Shown: positions 50,995 to 62,612, numbered from the stretch's first letter. The stretch is DNA of 64,000 bases from Trichopria drosophilae (GCA_030407085.1 JAQOWT010000026.1:1-64000); one strand, 5' to 3'. Made by a program: numbers and translations. Notes: generated by a model not told the origin, from the sequence alone.

Positions 50995-51070
50995 ATATCA
51001 CCATCACCGTTACCATCACCATCACCGTTAGCATCACCATCACCGTTACCATCACCATCATCATTGGCAT
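50995..51070. repeat. Six-base coding repeat (Gly-Asp)n in BEN exon 3, element 2
   Basis: ACCATC/ACCGTT-type hexamers encode alternating Gly-Asp with Asn or Ala on the minus strand. They expand the linker relative to the element 1 protein (exon 3 is 266 nt against 155 nt). Confidence 0.8.
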
Positions 51071-52664
51071 CACCATCTGACCGTAAACCGCCTAACGTGA
51101 CGTCATAATCACGTTTAGCACCATCTTTCTCAGAAACATCACTTTCAACTCTATACACAAACAAGAAAAATTTTAAACTCAAAAATTTTGAAAGTTTCAA
51201 ACATACCTAATTACGATTAAAGTTGAAAAAGAAAGTTAAATTGCAAAAGAAAATGTAACAAAAAATTTGATGCCCCATCTTTTTTATTTGAAACATTTTT
51301 TTGGGTGATATGTATTTATTGGAGGAAAAAAGAAATAAATCTATCTATCTATACTTAAAATTGATCAATCTTAAATAAAAATTCTAAAACTTTGAAAGTT
51401 GTAAGATTTGTTAATATTCTTTTGAGAAAGATTGGAAAATATTTTAAATGGTTAAAATTTACAAAATTCTGAATTATCAGAAAGTTACAAATGTTCATAA
51501 GCATATTTCAAAGAGGATGTGATATTGTAAAAAAAAATATTAAAATTTAACTGCAATTGATCAAATTTGATAAAACTTAGAATATTTTGAATATTGTTAA
51601 AATATAAATACCTAAACAAATTGAGAGCTAGTATCAATAGCCACAATTTGAATCGGGATATTTTAACATCTTGCAAATAAAAAGAATCGGCAAAATCGAG
51701 TCAAGAAATTCATTTATATTGTTCAATTGTTAAAATATTTTAAATTCTTAAAAAATGTGGTACATTTGTCAAAATTTTATAAATTCTTTAAAAATTTAAA
51801 ACTTAAAATGTCTAAAAATTGCCAGTCTAAAAAGTAAGTTGAACTGTAGAAAAAATGTGAAAAATTTAGAGAAAGGACAGAATTTAATCGAATTTGAATT
51901 AAAATTCGGAAATTTTGAAAATAGTTCAAATTCTTTAGAAATTTTATTTTCTAAATTCTTGCGTACAGTATAGTGTCTTCTACAACTTCAGATTCACTTT
52001 CATTGTCTGGAAAAATGCTCTGTTCATCAAATAATTTGCGGTCGAATTTGCGCGATGCGCTCTCTGCAAGTGAATTTGTTACGTGGATTTCGGACATTAG
52101 TTTTCTCTTTTCAAGAACAGGTGTGCCAGGAGGTTTAAGTTCTCGATGAATAAGGTCGCCATCGGTAGAAACCTCTAGGTCCTCCAAAAATTTTTCATCA
52201 TCTGTAAGAAATTTGCATTACATAAGTATATATAGGCTATAGGCTATTGCTGCACAAGAGCTTCGAGCAAGAAAGATCACACGTTTTTTTTTTATTTTTT
52301 ATGGTTGATAACAAACCGCTTCGTTTTAGGACACTGGCCCGGTACCATCGCCCTTGCCATTTTCCCTGCGTTCCCATTTTCTTCGTCGTTCTTACGCAGT
52401 TCACCGAAAGAACACTCGTTGTTCGTGGGTCGCAGTCCAGCCACAATACCAGTACGCACATTTTCACGCTTTACAACAGACTTACAGGCATAAATAACAG
52501 GTTACGTAAGTGACAATTTATAAATATTTTAGGTTATTGAAAATATACTTCGCTGAGACATTAATAAATAGCAAAAGTTCAAAAAAATTATTAAAAATTA
52601 ACGAAAGGAAACGTTAAAAATAAATATGATTTCAAAGCATAAAAGATTGTACCTTTGACCAATG

Positions 52665-52815
52665 TTGACGTGCAGTAAAATTGCGCGTTTCCAGGTGTTT
52701 CCGTCCTTGGTTCCAGGTGTCGTGCTTTTGCGGTGCACTCGTCGACGATGTCGTGAAATGGTCCGAATTCCACTTCGAAGTTCGACTCGAAAAGATTTGG
52801 AGGACTATCGGTCAT
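52665..52815 (-). other. Possible upstream exon, acidic open frame
   Basis: An open frame starting MTDSPPNLFESNFEVEFGPF runs to LVK followed by a good donor, G|GTACAA. The codons are richer in GC than the surroundings. I could not join it in frame to the BEN first exon (the phase-1 joins I tried give an immediate TGA), and no counterpart was found in element 1. It may be a 5' exon of a transcript variant or chance. The rest of 52462-53092 shows nothing recognisable. Confidence 0.25.
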
Positions 52816-53092
52816 GTCAATATCCCTCGTTTTACACTTCTTTTTATATTATCGATTTTCTTTTTAACCAAAGTTCAACCGAAACGAACAGAAACAATGG
52901 CATATCGACGTAGCATGTAGGTTTTTTCGAATGGTCGAAACATAAATTGACATAATATGCGAACGTGTTTAAAACGTGGCGCATTTAAAACCGTGGAATT
53001 AATATCACGAGAACGAATATAGGATAAAGACTCGTATGCCGACAGTAGTAAGTGGAATACTCATAGACATACTTATTTATCAAAGAATCGAT

Positions 53093-53108
53093 TTATCCAG
53101 AAGTATAT
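53093..53108. other. Retrotransposon target-site duplication, 3' side
   Basis: TTATCCAGAAGTATAT here and TTATCCAGGAGTATAT at 57680-57695 differ by one base and bracket the retrotransposon, defining its insertion into element 2. Confidence 0.75.
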
Positions 53109-55404
53109 TATTTTTTTTTTTTTTTTTTTTTTTTTGACGGAGGGGGGAAATGCGTTAGGCACCATAGGGGGTTGAAGATGTTGTGTAACCCCGCGTGTGT
53201 CGGACTCCCTCACCTTTGATGTTAACGGAAAGGTTTACCGACTAAAACCCTAACCTCCCTTGGCCCTCCAGAATCCACGTGTGCAGTCTGCAGCAGAAAA
53301 GTGGCTCCGATATCCATCTCCTCCGCTGCAGACTGCACCGGGCCATTTCGTTTGCAACTGTAACCACTCCCTCTACCATTGGGTAAGTGGTTACAGGATC
53401 TCGTGTGACCTCAGTAGACGGAGAGATCCCAGCAGCACTGCTTTCTGCATTCGGCCTGCCATGGAACTTGCATGTTCTCGACAGGCCGGAATGCTTTTGA
53501 TGTTTTGGAGGAAAGTTGGTCTCATTCCTCCCAGCACTCCAATTATCAACACGACGAGCTTGATTTTGAATACTCGATACAGCTTGCGAATCTCGAACAG
53601 GAGTTCCTGATATTTCATCCGTTTTTCGTCCTCTTTGCTGACTATATTTGTTTCTGCTGGTGCAGAAAACTCGGTGACGAAGATGGATTTGTCATCGAAG
53701 TCAACAAGGACGATGTCAGGCTTATTAGCTGATATTTGCCTGCTCGTCGGGAATGAGTCATTCCAGTATATTCGGCACGACTCATTCCCGACAACGGATT
53801 CAATATCAGTGGGGACGTACGGCAAAACTGGGGTTGCATCAATACCATAAGTGCTGCGAAGATGATAATACAGCACTCGAAGAGCCGCATTGTGACGTTC
53901 GATGTATGCTGAAACTGCATACATTGGGCATGCTGCCAAAAGATGCATGAGTGTCTCAGCATGACATCTACACAATCTACAAAGCGTACTCTGTACCGCC
54001 TGGTGTAAGATGTTCTGGCGATACGCTAAGGTATTGATGACCCCATCCTGGCACGCGAAGATAAAACCCTCGGTTTCGGATTTCAAGCCGGCTGATCTTA
54101 AGAAGGAGAAGGTCATCTCTGCCGACAAGCCAAGTTGTTGGAGATTTCGAAAGAATTGTCCATGCAACGGCTTGTCGATATGCCTTCCCTCCAACATACG
54201 GAGTTGTTCCTTCCGTATGTTAGCCCTGATACGCACTGGGCACAGATTGATGACTGATTCAGCCTCCTGTGCACCACTACGGCCCACGTTGAAAACCACA
54301 CCGAGGTTTCGCGCCGCTCGTTCTGCCGCGTTGTACAAAAACGCCCCCTTCCCCTGAATTTCATGCTGATGTACTAGCATCATCAGGGGATCCTCCGTTC
54401 GATTAATCACGTGGCAAGCTGTTTCGAGGACCAATCGGTCATGCATACACTCCAGGCTTAAAAGGCCACGACCTTCCATATTTCGGGGCAAATACAGTCG
54501 TTCCACGGAAGATCTTGGATGCAAACTACGTTGCATACAAATCATCTTCCGTGTGCTTCGGTCAAGATCCCTTAGCTCGTCAACGTTCCACTTCAGTGCT
54601 CCAAAAAGAATAGAGCACTGGTGATACGGCCAACATATTCGTGGCTGTCACCTTATTTCTCCCGGTCAATTCTGATGACCAGATCTGACGGAGAATGCGC
54701 CGGTATTTCTTAATGATGGTGGTTTTAGCAGCCTGCACATCCTGGATATGCCTTTGAGGTACGCCCAGGTATGTGTAGGCTTCTTCGGCGCTAAGGTGGC
54801 GGATGACATTTCCGTTGACGAGCTCCATATCGTTGTTATGGGAGCCTGACCTTCCTCTGTGCAAATGAACGACTGCACACTTGTCCAATCCGAATTCCAT
54901 GCCGATATCTCTCGAGTATGTGAGGGCGATGTTCAGAGATCGATGTAATTGATCTTCGCCTGATGCGTATAATTTAAGATCGTCCATATAGAAAAGATGG
55001 GTGATCTTATGTACACGTTCACCAGGCGGTCCACCCATGTACCCTTGAGATTTCCGGAGAGCAACGGATAGAGGCAATAGTGAGATGCAGAAGAGCAGAG
55101 GACTCAGAGAATCTCCCTGGTAGACACCTCTTTGGAATTGAACCAGTCTAGACATGGTTCGACGCTTGTCCGATGTCACGACAAAGCGTGTTTTCCAAAG
55201 AGGCATCAGGTCTTCTACAATTCTCACTATGTTTGGGTGGACATGGAGGCGTTTGAGCAACAAGCTTAAAAGCTCGTGCGATGTTGAGTCATACGCCTTC
55301 ATGTAATCCAGCCAGGCTATCGACAGGTTACGCTTGTACTGGACTGCGTCCTGACAAAGACACCTGTCGATAAGCAAGTTGTCCTTGCAGCCGGATACAC
55401 CCAT

Positions 55405-55453
55405 TTTGCAGCCTCGTTGTTCTACTATCCGTTGCCACACCGGTTTCACGGAT
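55405..55453. repeat. 49-bp direct repeat, copy 1 (target-site duplication of nested insertion)
   Basis: Identical over 49 bp to 56083-56131. Five bases at one end (TTTGC) are also present in the inserted copy, so the true duplication may be 44-49 bp. Confidence 0.85.
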
Positions 55454-56082
55454 ATTATTTATTTATTTATTTTTTTTTTTTTTGACGGAGGGGGGAAATG
55501 CGTTAGGCACCATAGGGGGTTGAAGATGTTGTGTAACCCCCCGTGTGTCGGACTTCCTCACCTTTGATGTTAACGGCAAGGTTTACCGACTAAAACCCTA
55601 ACCTCCCTTGGCCCTCCAGAATCCACGTGTGCAGTCTGCAGTAGAAAAGTGGCTCCGATATCCATCTCCTCCGCTGCAGACTGCACCGGGCCATTTCGTT
55701 TGCAACTGTAACCACTCCCTCTACCATTGGGTAAGTGGTTACAGGATCTCGTGTGACCTCAGTAGACGGAGAGATCCCAGTAGCACTGCTTTCTGCATTC
55801 GGCCTGCGATGGAATTTGCATGTTCTCGACAGGCCGGAATGCTTTTGATGTTTTGGAGGAAAGTTGGTCTCATTCCTCCCAGCACTCCAATTATCAGCAC
55901 GACGAGTTTGATTTTGAATCCTCGATACAGCCTGCGAATCTCGAACAGGAGTTCCTGATATTTCATCCGTTTTTCGTCCTCTTTGCTGACTATATTTGTT
56001 TCTGCTGGTGCAGAAAACTCGATGACGAAGATGGATTTGTTATCGAAGTCAACATGGACGATGTCAGGCTTATTGGCTGATA
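55454..56082 (-). mobile_element. 5'-truncated R4/Dong-like copy nested in the full-length one
   Basis: About 629 bp carry only the nuclease end of pol (frame to 55739, nearly identical to 53391-53720), the 3' UTR and a poly(A) tail followed by AATAAATAAATAAATAA. It lies in the same orientation as its host and is flanked by the 49-bp repeat. The host pol is continuous if this piece and one repeat copy are removed, so it is a later retrotransposition of a sister element. Confidence 0.85.
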
Positions 56083-56131
56083 TTTGCAGCCTCGTTGTTC
56101 TACTATCCGTTGCCACACCGGTTTCACGGAT
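56083..56131. repeat. 49-bp direct repeat, copy 2
   Basis: Partner of 55405-55453. It encodes the VWQRIVEQRGC segment of the interrupted reverse transcriptase. Confidence 0.85.
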
Positions 56132-57650
56132 TTCTCAATACGTTCGTTCAAGATGTTAGTGAACAATTTGTATAACGTATTAAGACACGTGATCGGTCTA
56201 TGGTTTCTCGGATCGGACAAGTCTCCCGATTTTGGGATCAGTGTCGTTCGGCCCTCCACCAGCCAGTGCGGAATGGGTTGGTCTCCATTTATATGAGAGG
56301 TGAATATTCGGGCTAGGTGTTGATGGACAGAAGTGAACTTCTTCCACCAATAGTTGTTAATTCCATCCCAGCCCGGCGAGGAGAAATTCCTCGCTCCTGT
56401 GAAGGCATTTTTCACCTCTAATGCACTGACGGGTGGGCAATCTTCACTTTGTTGTGTGACTTCGTGGCACAACTCGGTGAAGATTTCAATACCTGGAGTG
56501 TCTGCATTAAGCCTAGATGTTTTCTCGTAGATGCTCCCCCAGAATTCCTCAACTGCGGCCATCGACGGAAACTCGCTTGAGGCTGCGATACGATGTTTGA
56601 AGAGGTTGGAAGGATTCGTCCAAAATATTGAATTTTGTGGAATTCCTTCTTCCCGTCTTTGCAGCCTCTTTTTGGCATCGGCCATAACCCGAATTTTATC
56701 CGCTAAACGTTGCTTGATGTTGAGCAACTTCAGCTTGTTCAGTGTGTGATAGTACGTCCGCAGTTGTTGTGCGAACGTCTTGACTTTAGCCGTAAATGAA
56801 CGGCCAGATGTTAAATAGTCGATCACACACTGAATTCGGGAAGCGAATTTCCGTGTCAGTCGAATCTTGCCGTTCAATTGAGACATGCGTTTTGTAATCT
56901 GCCGACTCCCCGATATCTGTGTCAGATTTCGCGGAGTCACCAGATCACTTGCAGCCTCGTAAACGGCACAATTGACTTGCCACAGGTCGCAGTCATCCGG
57001 AAGAGCATCTAGAAGTAGGCTATTTGCTCTGTCTATTTCTCGTTGTTTACGCATAATTTTTGTTGTCAAATTTTTCCTAAACACGAGTGTCGTGCTGTCA
57101 TAATGTGGAGCATCTCTCCCAGCACCGCGTACGGGCTCAGTTGTTATTGCCCGCACATCCGGTACCGGTTGACAGCTGGGAACAACGAAACCCGTCCGCC
57201 TCAGATAGGCCACATAATCTCTCAGTTGTTGTTGAGAAAAGCGATCTGCCAGTTCGGGATGCATTACTGCAAACCGACTGTGCATTCGCGCCATGTATCC
57301 TCTCTGTTGCGGACAGCTCTCCTCGTAGCAGCGCATTAGATCTTGCCTGAGATCCTCCGTCCACTGAAATCGTCCGGGGGCATTCGTTGGTCGTTGTCCC
57401 GGGACACCCGTTTCGGCCCCTCCACCTCGGGACTGGGCTGCATCCGAAGCAGCCCGATGGTCAGGAGCCCTGCGCGTTATTTGATGAGTAACCGCATTTA
57501 CAGGGAGTAGGGTGGTTAGCCCTACTCCCCGTTATACTAGGGCTGGGTAGTTAGCCCTTCGCCCTAGGCCTGTAACCCCGGCAGGGAGCCGTTTAGTCGC
57601 CTTTTACGACAGGCATGCCCTGGAAGTATTCTTGATCCGCTCCCAGACGG

Positions 57651-57681
57651 AATTATTATTATTATTATTAATATTATTATT
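57651..57681. repeat. (ATT)n tract at the retrotransposon 5' junction
   Basis: ATTATTATT with one ATATT interruption, read as (AAT)n on the element strand. Confidence 0.9.
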
Positions 57682-57695
57682 ATCCAGGAGTATAT
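57680..57695. other. Retrotransposon target-site duplication, 5' side
   Basis: TTATCCAGGAGTATAT, partner of 53093-53108. Confidence 0.75.
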
Positions 57696-57746
57696 AATTA
57701 ACAAATTTATTGATTTGTGTCTGTTTCGAAAATAACATATTAAACT

Positions 57747-58124
57747 ATGTCTGAATTGACTCTATTTGACGAAGGACAAAGGTTGTCCGATTTCGAATCT
57801 GAGCAAGGTATTTTTACAGAATATTATTAGAGGCCTTCCACAAGGGATAAGTATCAAAAACAATTTAATAAAATTCATATTTTATTAACAAATTGATTTC
57901 CAGAATCGGTTGAAAGAAATGATGAAGATTGTGAAAACTGTAATATAAGATTCGTGATTCTGGGATTGGAAGAGAAACTGAAAGAATTACACGAAGAAAA
58001 AAGAAATGTGAAAATACAACAATTAAATCTGAAAAGAAAATATATTGATGTGACATTGAATATAATGACAATTAAACAAGAAATAAAAAAATTAAAATTA
58101 AAATTTGTTACAAATAAGAAATAA
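57747..58124 (+). CDS. Small CxxC coiled-coil protein of element 2 (two exons)
   Basis: Exon 1 is 57747-57807 and exon 2 is 57904-58124 (GT-AG, phase 1), giving 93 residues with no break. The acidic start (LTLFDEGQRLSDFESEQ) is followed by C-x2-C-x2-RF (CENCNIRF) and a Leu/Lys/Glu-rich helical tail ending in Asn-Lys-Lys. It is homologous to 32273-32981 by motif, order and splice phase, though the residues have diverged considerably. It sits upstream of the transposase in the same direction. It remains open while its two partner genes are broken. Function unknown; a structural or accessory factor for transposition is a guess. Confidence 0.7.
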
Positions 58125-58308
58125 AACTAACTTTGTATTAAATTTTCTGATAATTTTTTCCGTACATTTGCGAAGTGCTTCAAATTTAAATATTAATTGA
58201 TTGAAGTAAATGTAATTATTTATTTGACGGCAATATAGACAAGGTTCGATATTCTTTTTTTAATGTGGATATGTCATATAACCTCTGATGACGATTACTC
58301 GACAGAAA

Positions 58309-61300
58309 ATGTCAGGTGTAAAAAGAAAATATTGTGAGTATTCAAGAGCTAGTCAATACCGGATAAGGAAGATTTTGCACGAGAACAAATTTATTGATAC
58401 CTCCGAAAACTCACCATCAAGTTGCAGTGACGAAGATAATCAATGTTCAGGTATAACCAAATGTTGTAAAGAAATAACCTTTAATTTTAAACAAAAAATA
58501 CCTATTCATTCATAACATACCCTAGTAGAAATCTGTTTCTAAATATCCGGGCGCATCTATTTATCTGAAAATATTCTCACTTGTAAGCTCGCATTTCTCG
58601 TTCAGATGATCTTTATGTTATTACACTTTTATTTCTTCTGCTTTCATTTCCGCATCCCTGCCTGGCAATATCATAATTAGATGTTTTTTCAAGTTTTGAT
58701 TAATAATTAACTTATAACTTTTTAAAAAGATTCTGATACGGATACGGATTCTCCGGTATGCGGCGATATTTGTGATGAATCTACAGCAGAATTGAGACAC
58801 ACAACTCGTATCAGGTTAAGTTACAGTAAACTTACAGAAATATGAAATTAAATAATACATCTGAAAGTAACCGAGACAAGAGGAGATGTCGAAAATTTGA
58901 TCAATTTTAGATCAAAATCGGATCCAAATCGAACCAAATCATTTTTGGTCACATTAAAATGCACACCAATTTTAATCCGACTTTGATCCAAAATTGATTA
59001 AATTTTGATCAAATCTTTCATGAAGTTTAGTTAGAAGGGCATTCGTTCAGACACTTCAATTCGATCGGTCTTAACCTTTATTTTTTATTTTTTTTTTACA
59101 GAAACAATTCCATTTTCACTTTCATTACAAAATTTGATATTTTTAACAGTTTCGCAAAACTCCTAAGTTATTCTTGATCTTAAGAGAAATACGTTGGCAA
59201 AATTATTCATTTAAATGCTATTATCATCAAACTTGGGCCTCTTTTTTTTTGTCACGTACAGAAAATGCTTAACTTAAACGACTTAACCAAGAAAAACTTA
59301 AAAGAAAATTATCCGGAAATTTTCAAATTTATTAATATACTGATTAACTTTTATTGTATCTAGAAACGTTGGTAAAGTGATGTGCGATGAAAATGTGTCC
59401 GTGGTATCTGACAACGCTTATGATGATGAATTTTATGACACTGAACATTCTGATGTATTTTTTAATACTGCTCATTCCGACGAATTTCAAGATTTTGATC
59501 ACTCTAATGAGTTTGCTGCCACTTCTGAAGAAGATTCAGATAATTCAAATGATTCTGATGAACATGACATCAGTGATGAAGATGACATCAGTGATGAAGA
59601 TGACATCAGTGATGAAGATGACATCAGTGATGAAGATGACATTAGTGATGAAGATCTAATTGCTGACCAACCAATTTACAAAGGCGCACCTATTACGTTG
59701 GCTGAGAGTGTGATAGCCACCTTATTACTCGTTCTTCGCCACAAATTAACCTCAGCTTGTCTATCAGATATCCTTAAATTGATATATATACATTGCATTC
59801 TTCCTAATAATGTTCAACGTATGTTATACAAATTTCGAAAACTAATAAGTTCATCAAATATGCCTATTATTCGTCACTACTTTTGCAAACATTGTAAAAC
59901 ACCACAAGAAAAAAAATTCAGCCGTGTAGTCATTGCAATAATAGTAAACAAGAACATGGATACATCATTCGGATACCAATATTATTACAGCTCCAAATGC
60001 TATACAAACGACAATCTTTCGTAAAAAATATAAAACACAGGCACACTCGTCAAAAAAAGAAAGATGAAAATTTGGAGGACATATACGATGGAATCATTTA
60101 CAAAAAACTTGTCGCCGAAGATATTTTAGGTCATCCTGAAAATATTTCATTTATGTGGAATTCAGACGGTGTGCCACTTTTCAAATCGTCAAAGCAAAGC
60201 ATCTGGTCGTTCTATTTGTTAATTAATGAGTTGCCATACTTAGAACGAATTAAAAAGGAAACCATGTTTCTGGCAGGTCTATAGTTTGGAGAGACGAAAC
60301 CAAATGCAAATTTATTTATGAATTGTTTTAGTACCGAGTTAAAAGAATTGTATTCCGGGATTGACATCAATACCTGTGAAGGGCCCTCTCACATTCAAGG
60401 TATCGTGATATGCGGATCGTGCGATCTACCCGCAAAAGGTTTATTTTTGAACATGAAATTGTAAAACGCGAAGTTTGGTTGTACGCGGTGTAAAATTCAA
60501 GCTTTAAGTATAAGTAGATCACGTGTTTATCCGTTTGAAGAAAATTTGAATTTACGTACAAGTAGAGAAACGAACCGAAAGGCACGACAGGCTTTCGAAT
60601 CGAACGTACCTAAATTTGGCGTTAAAGGCCCTCCTGCATTATCTAAATTTGTATACGATTATTTTCGCACTACATCGACTGATGTAATGCATAATGTATA
60701 TTTAGGGGTAGTTAAGAAGTTAATGAGCCTTTGGTTCCTTCCCGAATATAGAGATAAAAAATGGTCGTTATATCAATTTCGTGATATAATTAGCGAAAAA
60801 ATATGTTCCATTCATCCTCCTTCTTTTGTAAAACGATTTCCGAGATCACTGAATGATTATCATTATTGGAAAGCTGTTGAATTCAAATTATGGTTTTTAT
60901 ATTACTCTATACCTATACTATCTAATATAATGTTACCGGAGTATTTTGGCCATCACATTCTATTGGTACACGCGATCTACTTACTTAGTCGAGATAGTGT
61001 TTCTCCTTCGGATATAGAAAATGCAGAAGCTTCTTTAAAATTATGTTTCTCAGTTCACAGAATTTTACGGTTTAAAACACATGGTACCAAATGTACATCA
61101 ACTTCTGCACTTACCTGAAACTGTTCTTAATTTTGATCCGTCTTTTGTAACTTCGTTATTCGCACTAGAAAATTTAAATGGTATTTTTAAAAATTTCGTT
61201 CATGGAACAAGACATGTTGACACGCAAATTTGCTCGGCAGTATCGTTATTTACTAACATAGAAATTCTAAAACAGAAGTATTTAAAGAAAGACAGGAAAG

Positions 61301-61857
61301 CTTACGAATTTTGCGATAAAATGATGCATCCGAATAAAAAACATAAATTAAAGCGAATTTCCTGTACAGCATTTTCCGTTGGAAAAGTGAAAGAAATTAC
61401 TGTATCTTTAAGACAAACTGTGTTAAGAATAGGTTTATATGGAAAAGTGCATTATTATTATTCGAGGCTATTAAAGGAAGGAATTTTGTTTGATTCTATG
61501 AGTTACATGCGAAGAATAAAGACAAATTCAGTTTTTTGTAAATATTCGGTAAATGGAGTTGACGCAATCGGGGAGATAGCAAATTTTATTACAAAATGTA
61601 ATTGTGATGGAGAATGTTCGGATACTTGTGAAATTCAATCATACGCAATATTAAAAATATGCTATACGGAAATTCCATTTTCTATCAATTATCCGCAACT
61701 GCGTTGTAACGTTTATTTTGTAAAAAAGTTCTTAAGAATTTCTGAGGAATATACGGGCATCGAGGTATCCAAATTGGTAGCACCTTGTTTTGCAATTGGA
61801 AATATTGATGCAAATTTGTATTTTGTAGAGTCAGTTAATCAAACTGAGTTTGAATAA
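58309..61857 (+). pseudogene. Tnp2-like transposase of element 2 (three exons, multiply broken)
   Basis: Exon 1 58309-58450 (MSGVKRKYCEYSRASQYRIR), exon 2 58730-58814, exon 3 59364-61857. Phases 1 and 2 join cleanly (exon 3 opens N-V-G-K, as N-V-G-N does in element 1). Exon 3 starts with an acidic Asp-Ile-Ser-Asp-Glu-Asp repeat (59562-59655). A frameshift follows in an A run near 59910-59918, inside the zinc ribbon (CKHC...CSHC). TGG has become TAG at 60282 and a Tyr codon TAA at 60462. A second frameshift lies near 61035. Recognisable blocks remain: WNSDGVPLFKSSK, FGCTRC, DVMHNVYLG, LENLNGIFKNFVHGT. It is homologous to 33018-38840 over its whole length. Its stop codon is about 750 bp from the right terminus. 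Confidence 0.82.
58870..59020. repeat. GATC-rich block in transposase intron 2, element 2
   Basis: About 150 bp with GATCAATTTTAGATCAAAA, GATCCAAAATTGATT and TTTTGATCAAATC motifs resemble the subterminal DNA of both elements. It may be a short non-autonomous copy or solo end of the same family. The remaining intron sequence to 59363 has nothing recognisable. Confidence 0.45.
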
Positions 61858-62009
61858 TAATTATGTGATGTGATGTTCTATGTTCATATGATATATATAT
61901 GTAAACTGTATGATATATTATGTAGTAAAGCCTGAAATTTGAAAAAGGTCTTGTTCAATTATTTTAAAAAAATGGCACTTCATCACTTTTTTTATTAAAT
62001 AATTTTGAA

Positions 62010-62612
62010 AATCTTATTTTGTTTAATTGTAATCGAGAGGAGATTTTTTCCGAAAAAACTGGTCATTTTTTGATTCTCGTCATGTTTATAAGTGATTCGA
62101 TCTATTGTTTGCTATGAAAATCGTTTTCATTCAATTTTGGTTTAAAAGTGATCGTGATAAGAGTTCTTATAGATCCGAAGTCTACTAGACTTGAGTCATT
62201 TGTGAATACAGGGTAATCCAAATCTTGATCAGAAACGAATAAAAAAATAATCATTTTTTTATCTCAATCAGGTCAACATTTGATTCTCACTCATTTAAAG
62301 CAAGCATAAACAGATCTTTTTTCGACCATAAAATGATCAAAAAAAGATCAGTTTTTAATGTTCGCGTATCCACAATAACATTCTCCACGTATTTAAATCT
62401 GGTCAAAAATTGATCATTTTTTGATCTTTACAGACAAAAATTGGATCATTTTCAATCTATCGATATTATAATTCCAATTTTTTGTTGTTGTAAACTGGTC
62501 TAACTTTGGTCCTGAAATGTCTCAAAACTAGGATCGAATTTAGATCACTTAAGGATCTGACCGATTTTGATCAAAATCTGATCAAATTTTGATCAACTTT
62601 TTTTCTCTCGGG
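62010..62612. repeat. Right inverted terminal region and terminus of element 2
   Basis: Inverted partner of 48594-49150 plus about 200 bp of more terminal sequence. It ends TTTTTTTCTCTCGGG and is dense in GATC. From 61858 to 62010 the sequence is AT-rich and has no gene. Confidence 0.75.

Larger units (their letters stand above)
49362..52461 (-). pseudogene. BEN-domain gene of element 2 (six exons, one in-frame stop)
   Basis: Exons 52461-52317, 52201-51967, 51150-50885, 50615-50449, 50018-49811 and 49561-49362 reproduce the phases of the element 1 gene (1, 2, 1, 0, 1) and total 406 codons plus stop. The N-terminus MCVLVLWLDCDPRTTSVL and RWYRASVLKRSG match element 1. Exon 3 carries a Gly-Asp-Asn repeat (GDGNGDGDANGDGD). 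Exons 5-6 give the BEN domain (VWQPAFEAQMI, MIRALLYEIMG, SISGKG, LEGVK, LCNYLR). Exon 5 is 208 nt in both elements. In the expected frame exon 4 begins with Val then TGA (50613-50611), so the product is broken unless another acceptor is used. Intron 1 has an ordinary GT donor. The gene lies within 770 bp of the left end. Confidence 0.75.
53391..57500 (-). pseudogene. pol of the R4/Dong-like element (RT + restriction-like endonuclease), broken
   Basis: The reading frame is open without a stop from about 57500, through the N-terminal half (ATG at 57336, internal; the frame continues upstream), to VEQRGCK near 56092. It is cut there by the nested copy, resumes at 55410 and covers the RT palm (FYMDD). 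It breaks by one extra base in an A run on the plus strand (54603-54607), which puts a TGA after FWSTEVER where the other frame continues G-A-L-K-W-N. The rest (54600-53391) encodes thumb, zinc knuckle (CRLC, H, C) and nuclease (PD...TEF). So two lesions, one insertion and one frameshift, inactivate an otherwise full-length protein of roughly 1,100 residues. Confidence 0.8.
53109..57657 (-). mobile_element. R4/Dong-like non-LTR retrotransposon, full-length but disrupted
   Basis: Minus-strand element: 5' UTR with GCATGCCTGTCGTAAAAGGC near 57620, one long pol frame (about 57500 to 53391), a 3' UTR with GTTTTAGTCGGTAAACC, and a poly(A) tail reading as the T run at 53109-53132. The pol has a reverse transcriptase with YMDD (LFYMDDLKLYA) and, near the C-terminus, a CRLC...H...C knuckle and a restriction-like nuclease motif (KPDIVLVDFDDK...TEFSAP). 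That combination belongs to the RLE-bearing R2/R4 lineages. The 5' junction abuts an (ATT)n tract, the target type known for Dong. It inserted into element 2 between the BEN and coiled-coil genes, with a 16-bp duplication. Confidence 0.85.
48594..62612. mobile_element. Element 2: decayed 14-kb relative of element 1
   Basis: Same gene trio as element 1 in the order BEN(-), coiled-coil(+), transposase(+). Imperfect inverted terminal regions (48594-49150 and 62010-62612) share long blocks (CGTATTTAAATCTG, TTTTTAATGTTCGCGTAT, GGATTACCCTG and GACGAGAATCA types). The right end is ...CTCTCGGG, matching the CCCGAG terminus of element 1. The left end lacks CCCGAG and about 200 bp of terminal sequence, so the element is end-deficient. 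The transposase has two stops and two frameshifts, and BEN has one stop. A retrotransposon is nested between the BEN and coiled-coil genes, and a MITE in a BEN intron. The left flank is satellite and the right flank is not. Confidence 0.82.

Noticed and set aside
53260..53962. Plus-strand open frames over the retrotransposon (also 54010-54357, 55608-56296, 57043-57350)
   Set aside because: Shadows of the minus-strand pol gene.
57590..57657. HDV-like self-cleaving ribozyme at the retrotransposon 5' end
   Set aside because: Such ribozymes are known in related R2 elements, but I could not draw the required nested pseudoknot from this sequence.
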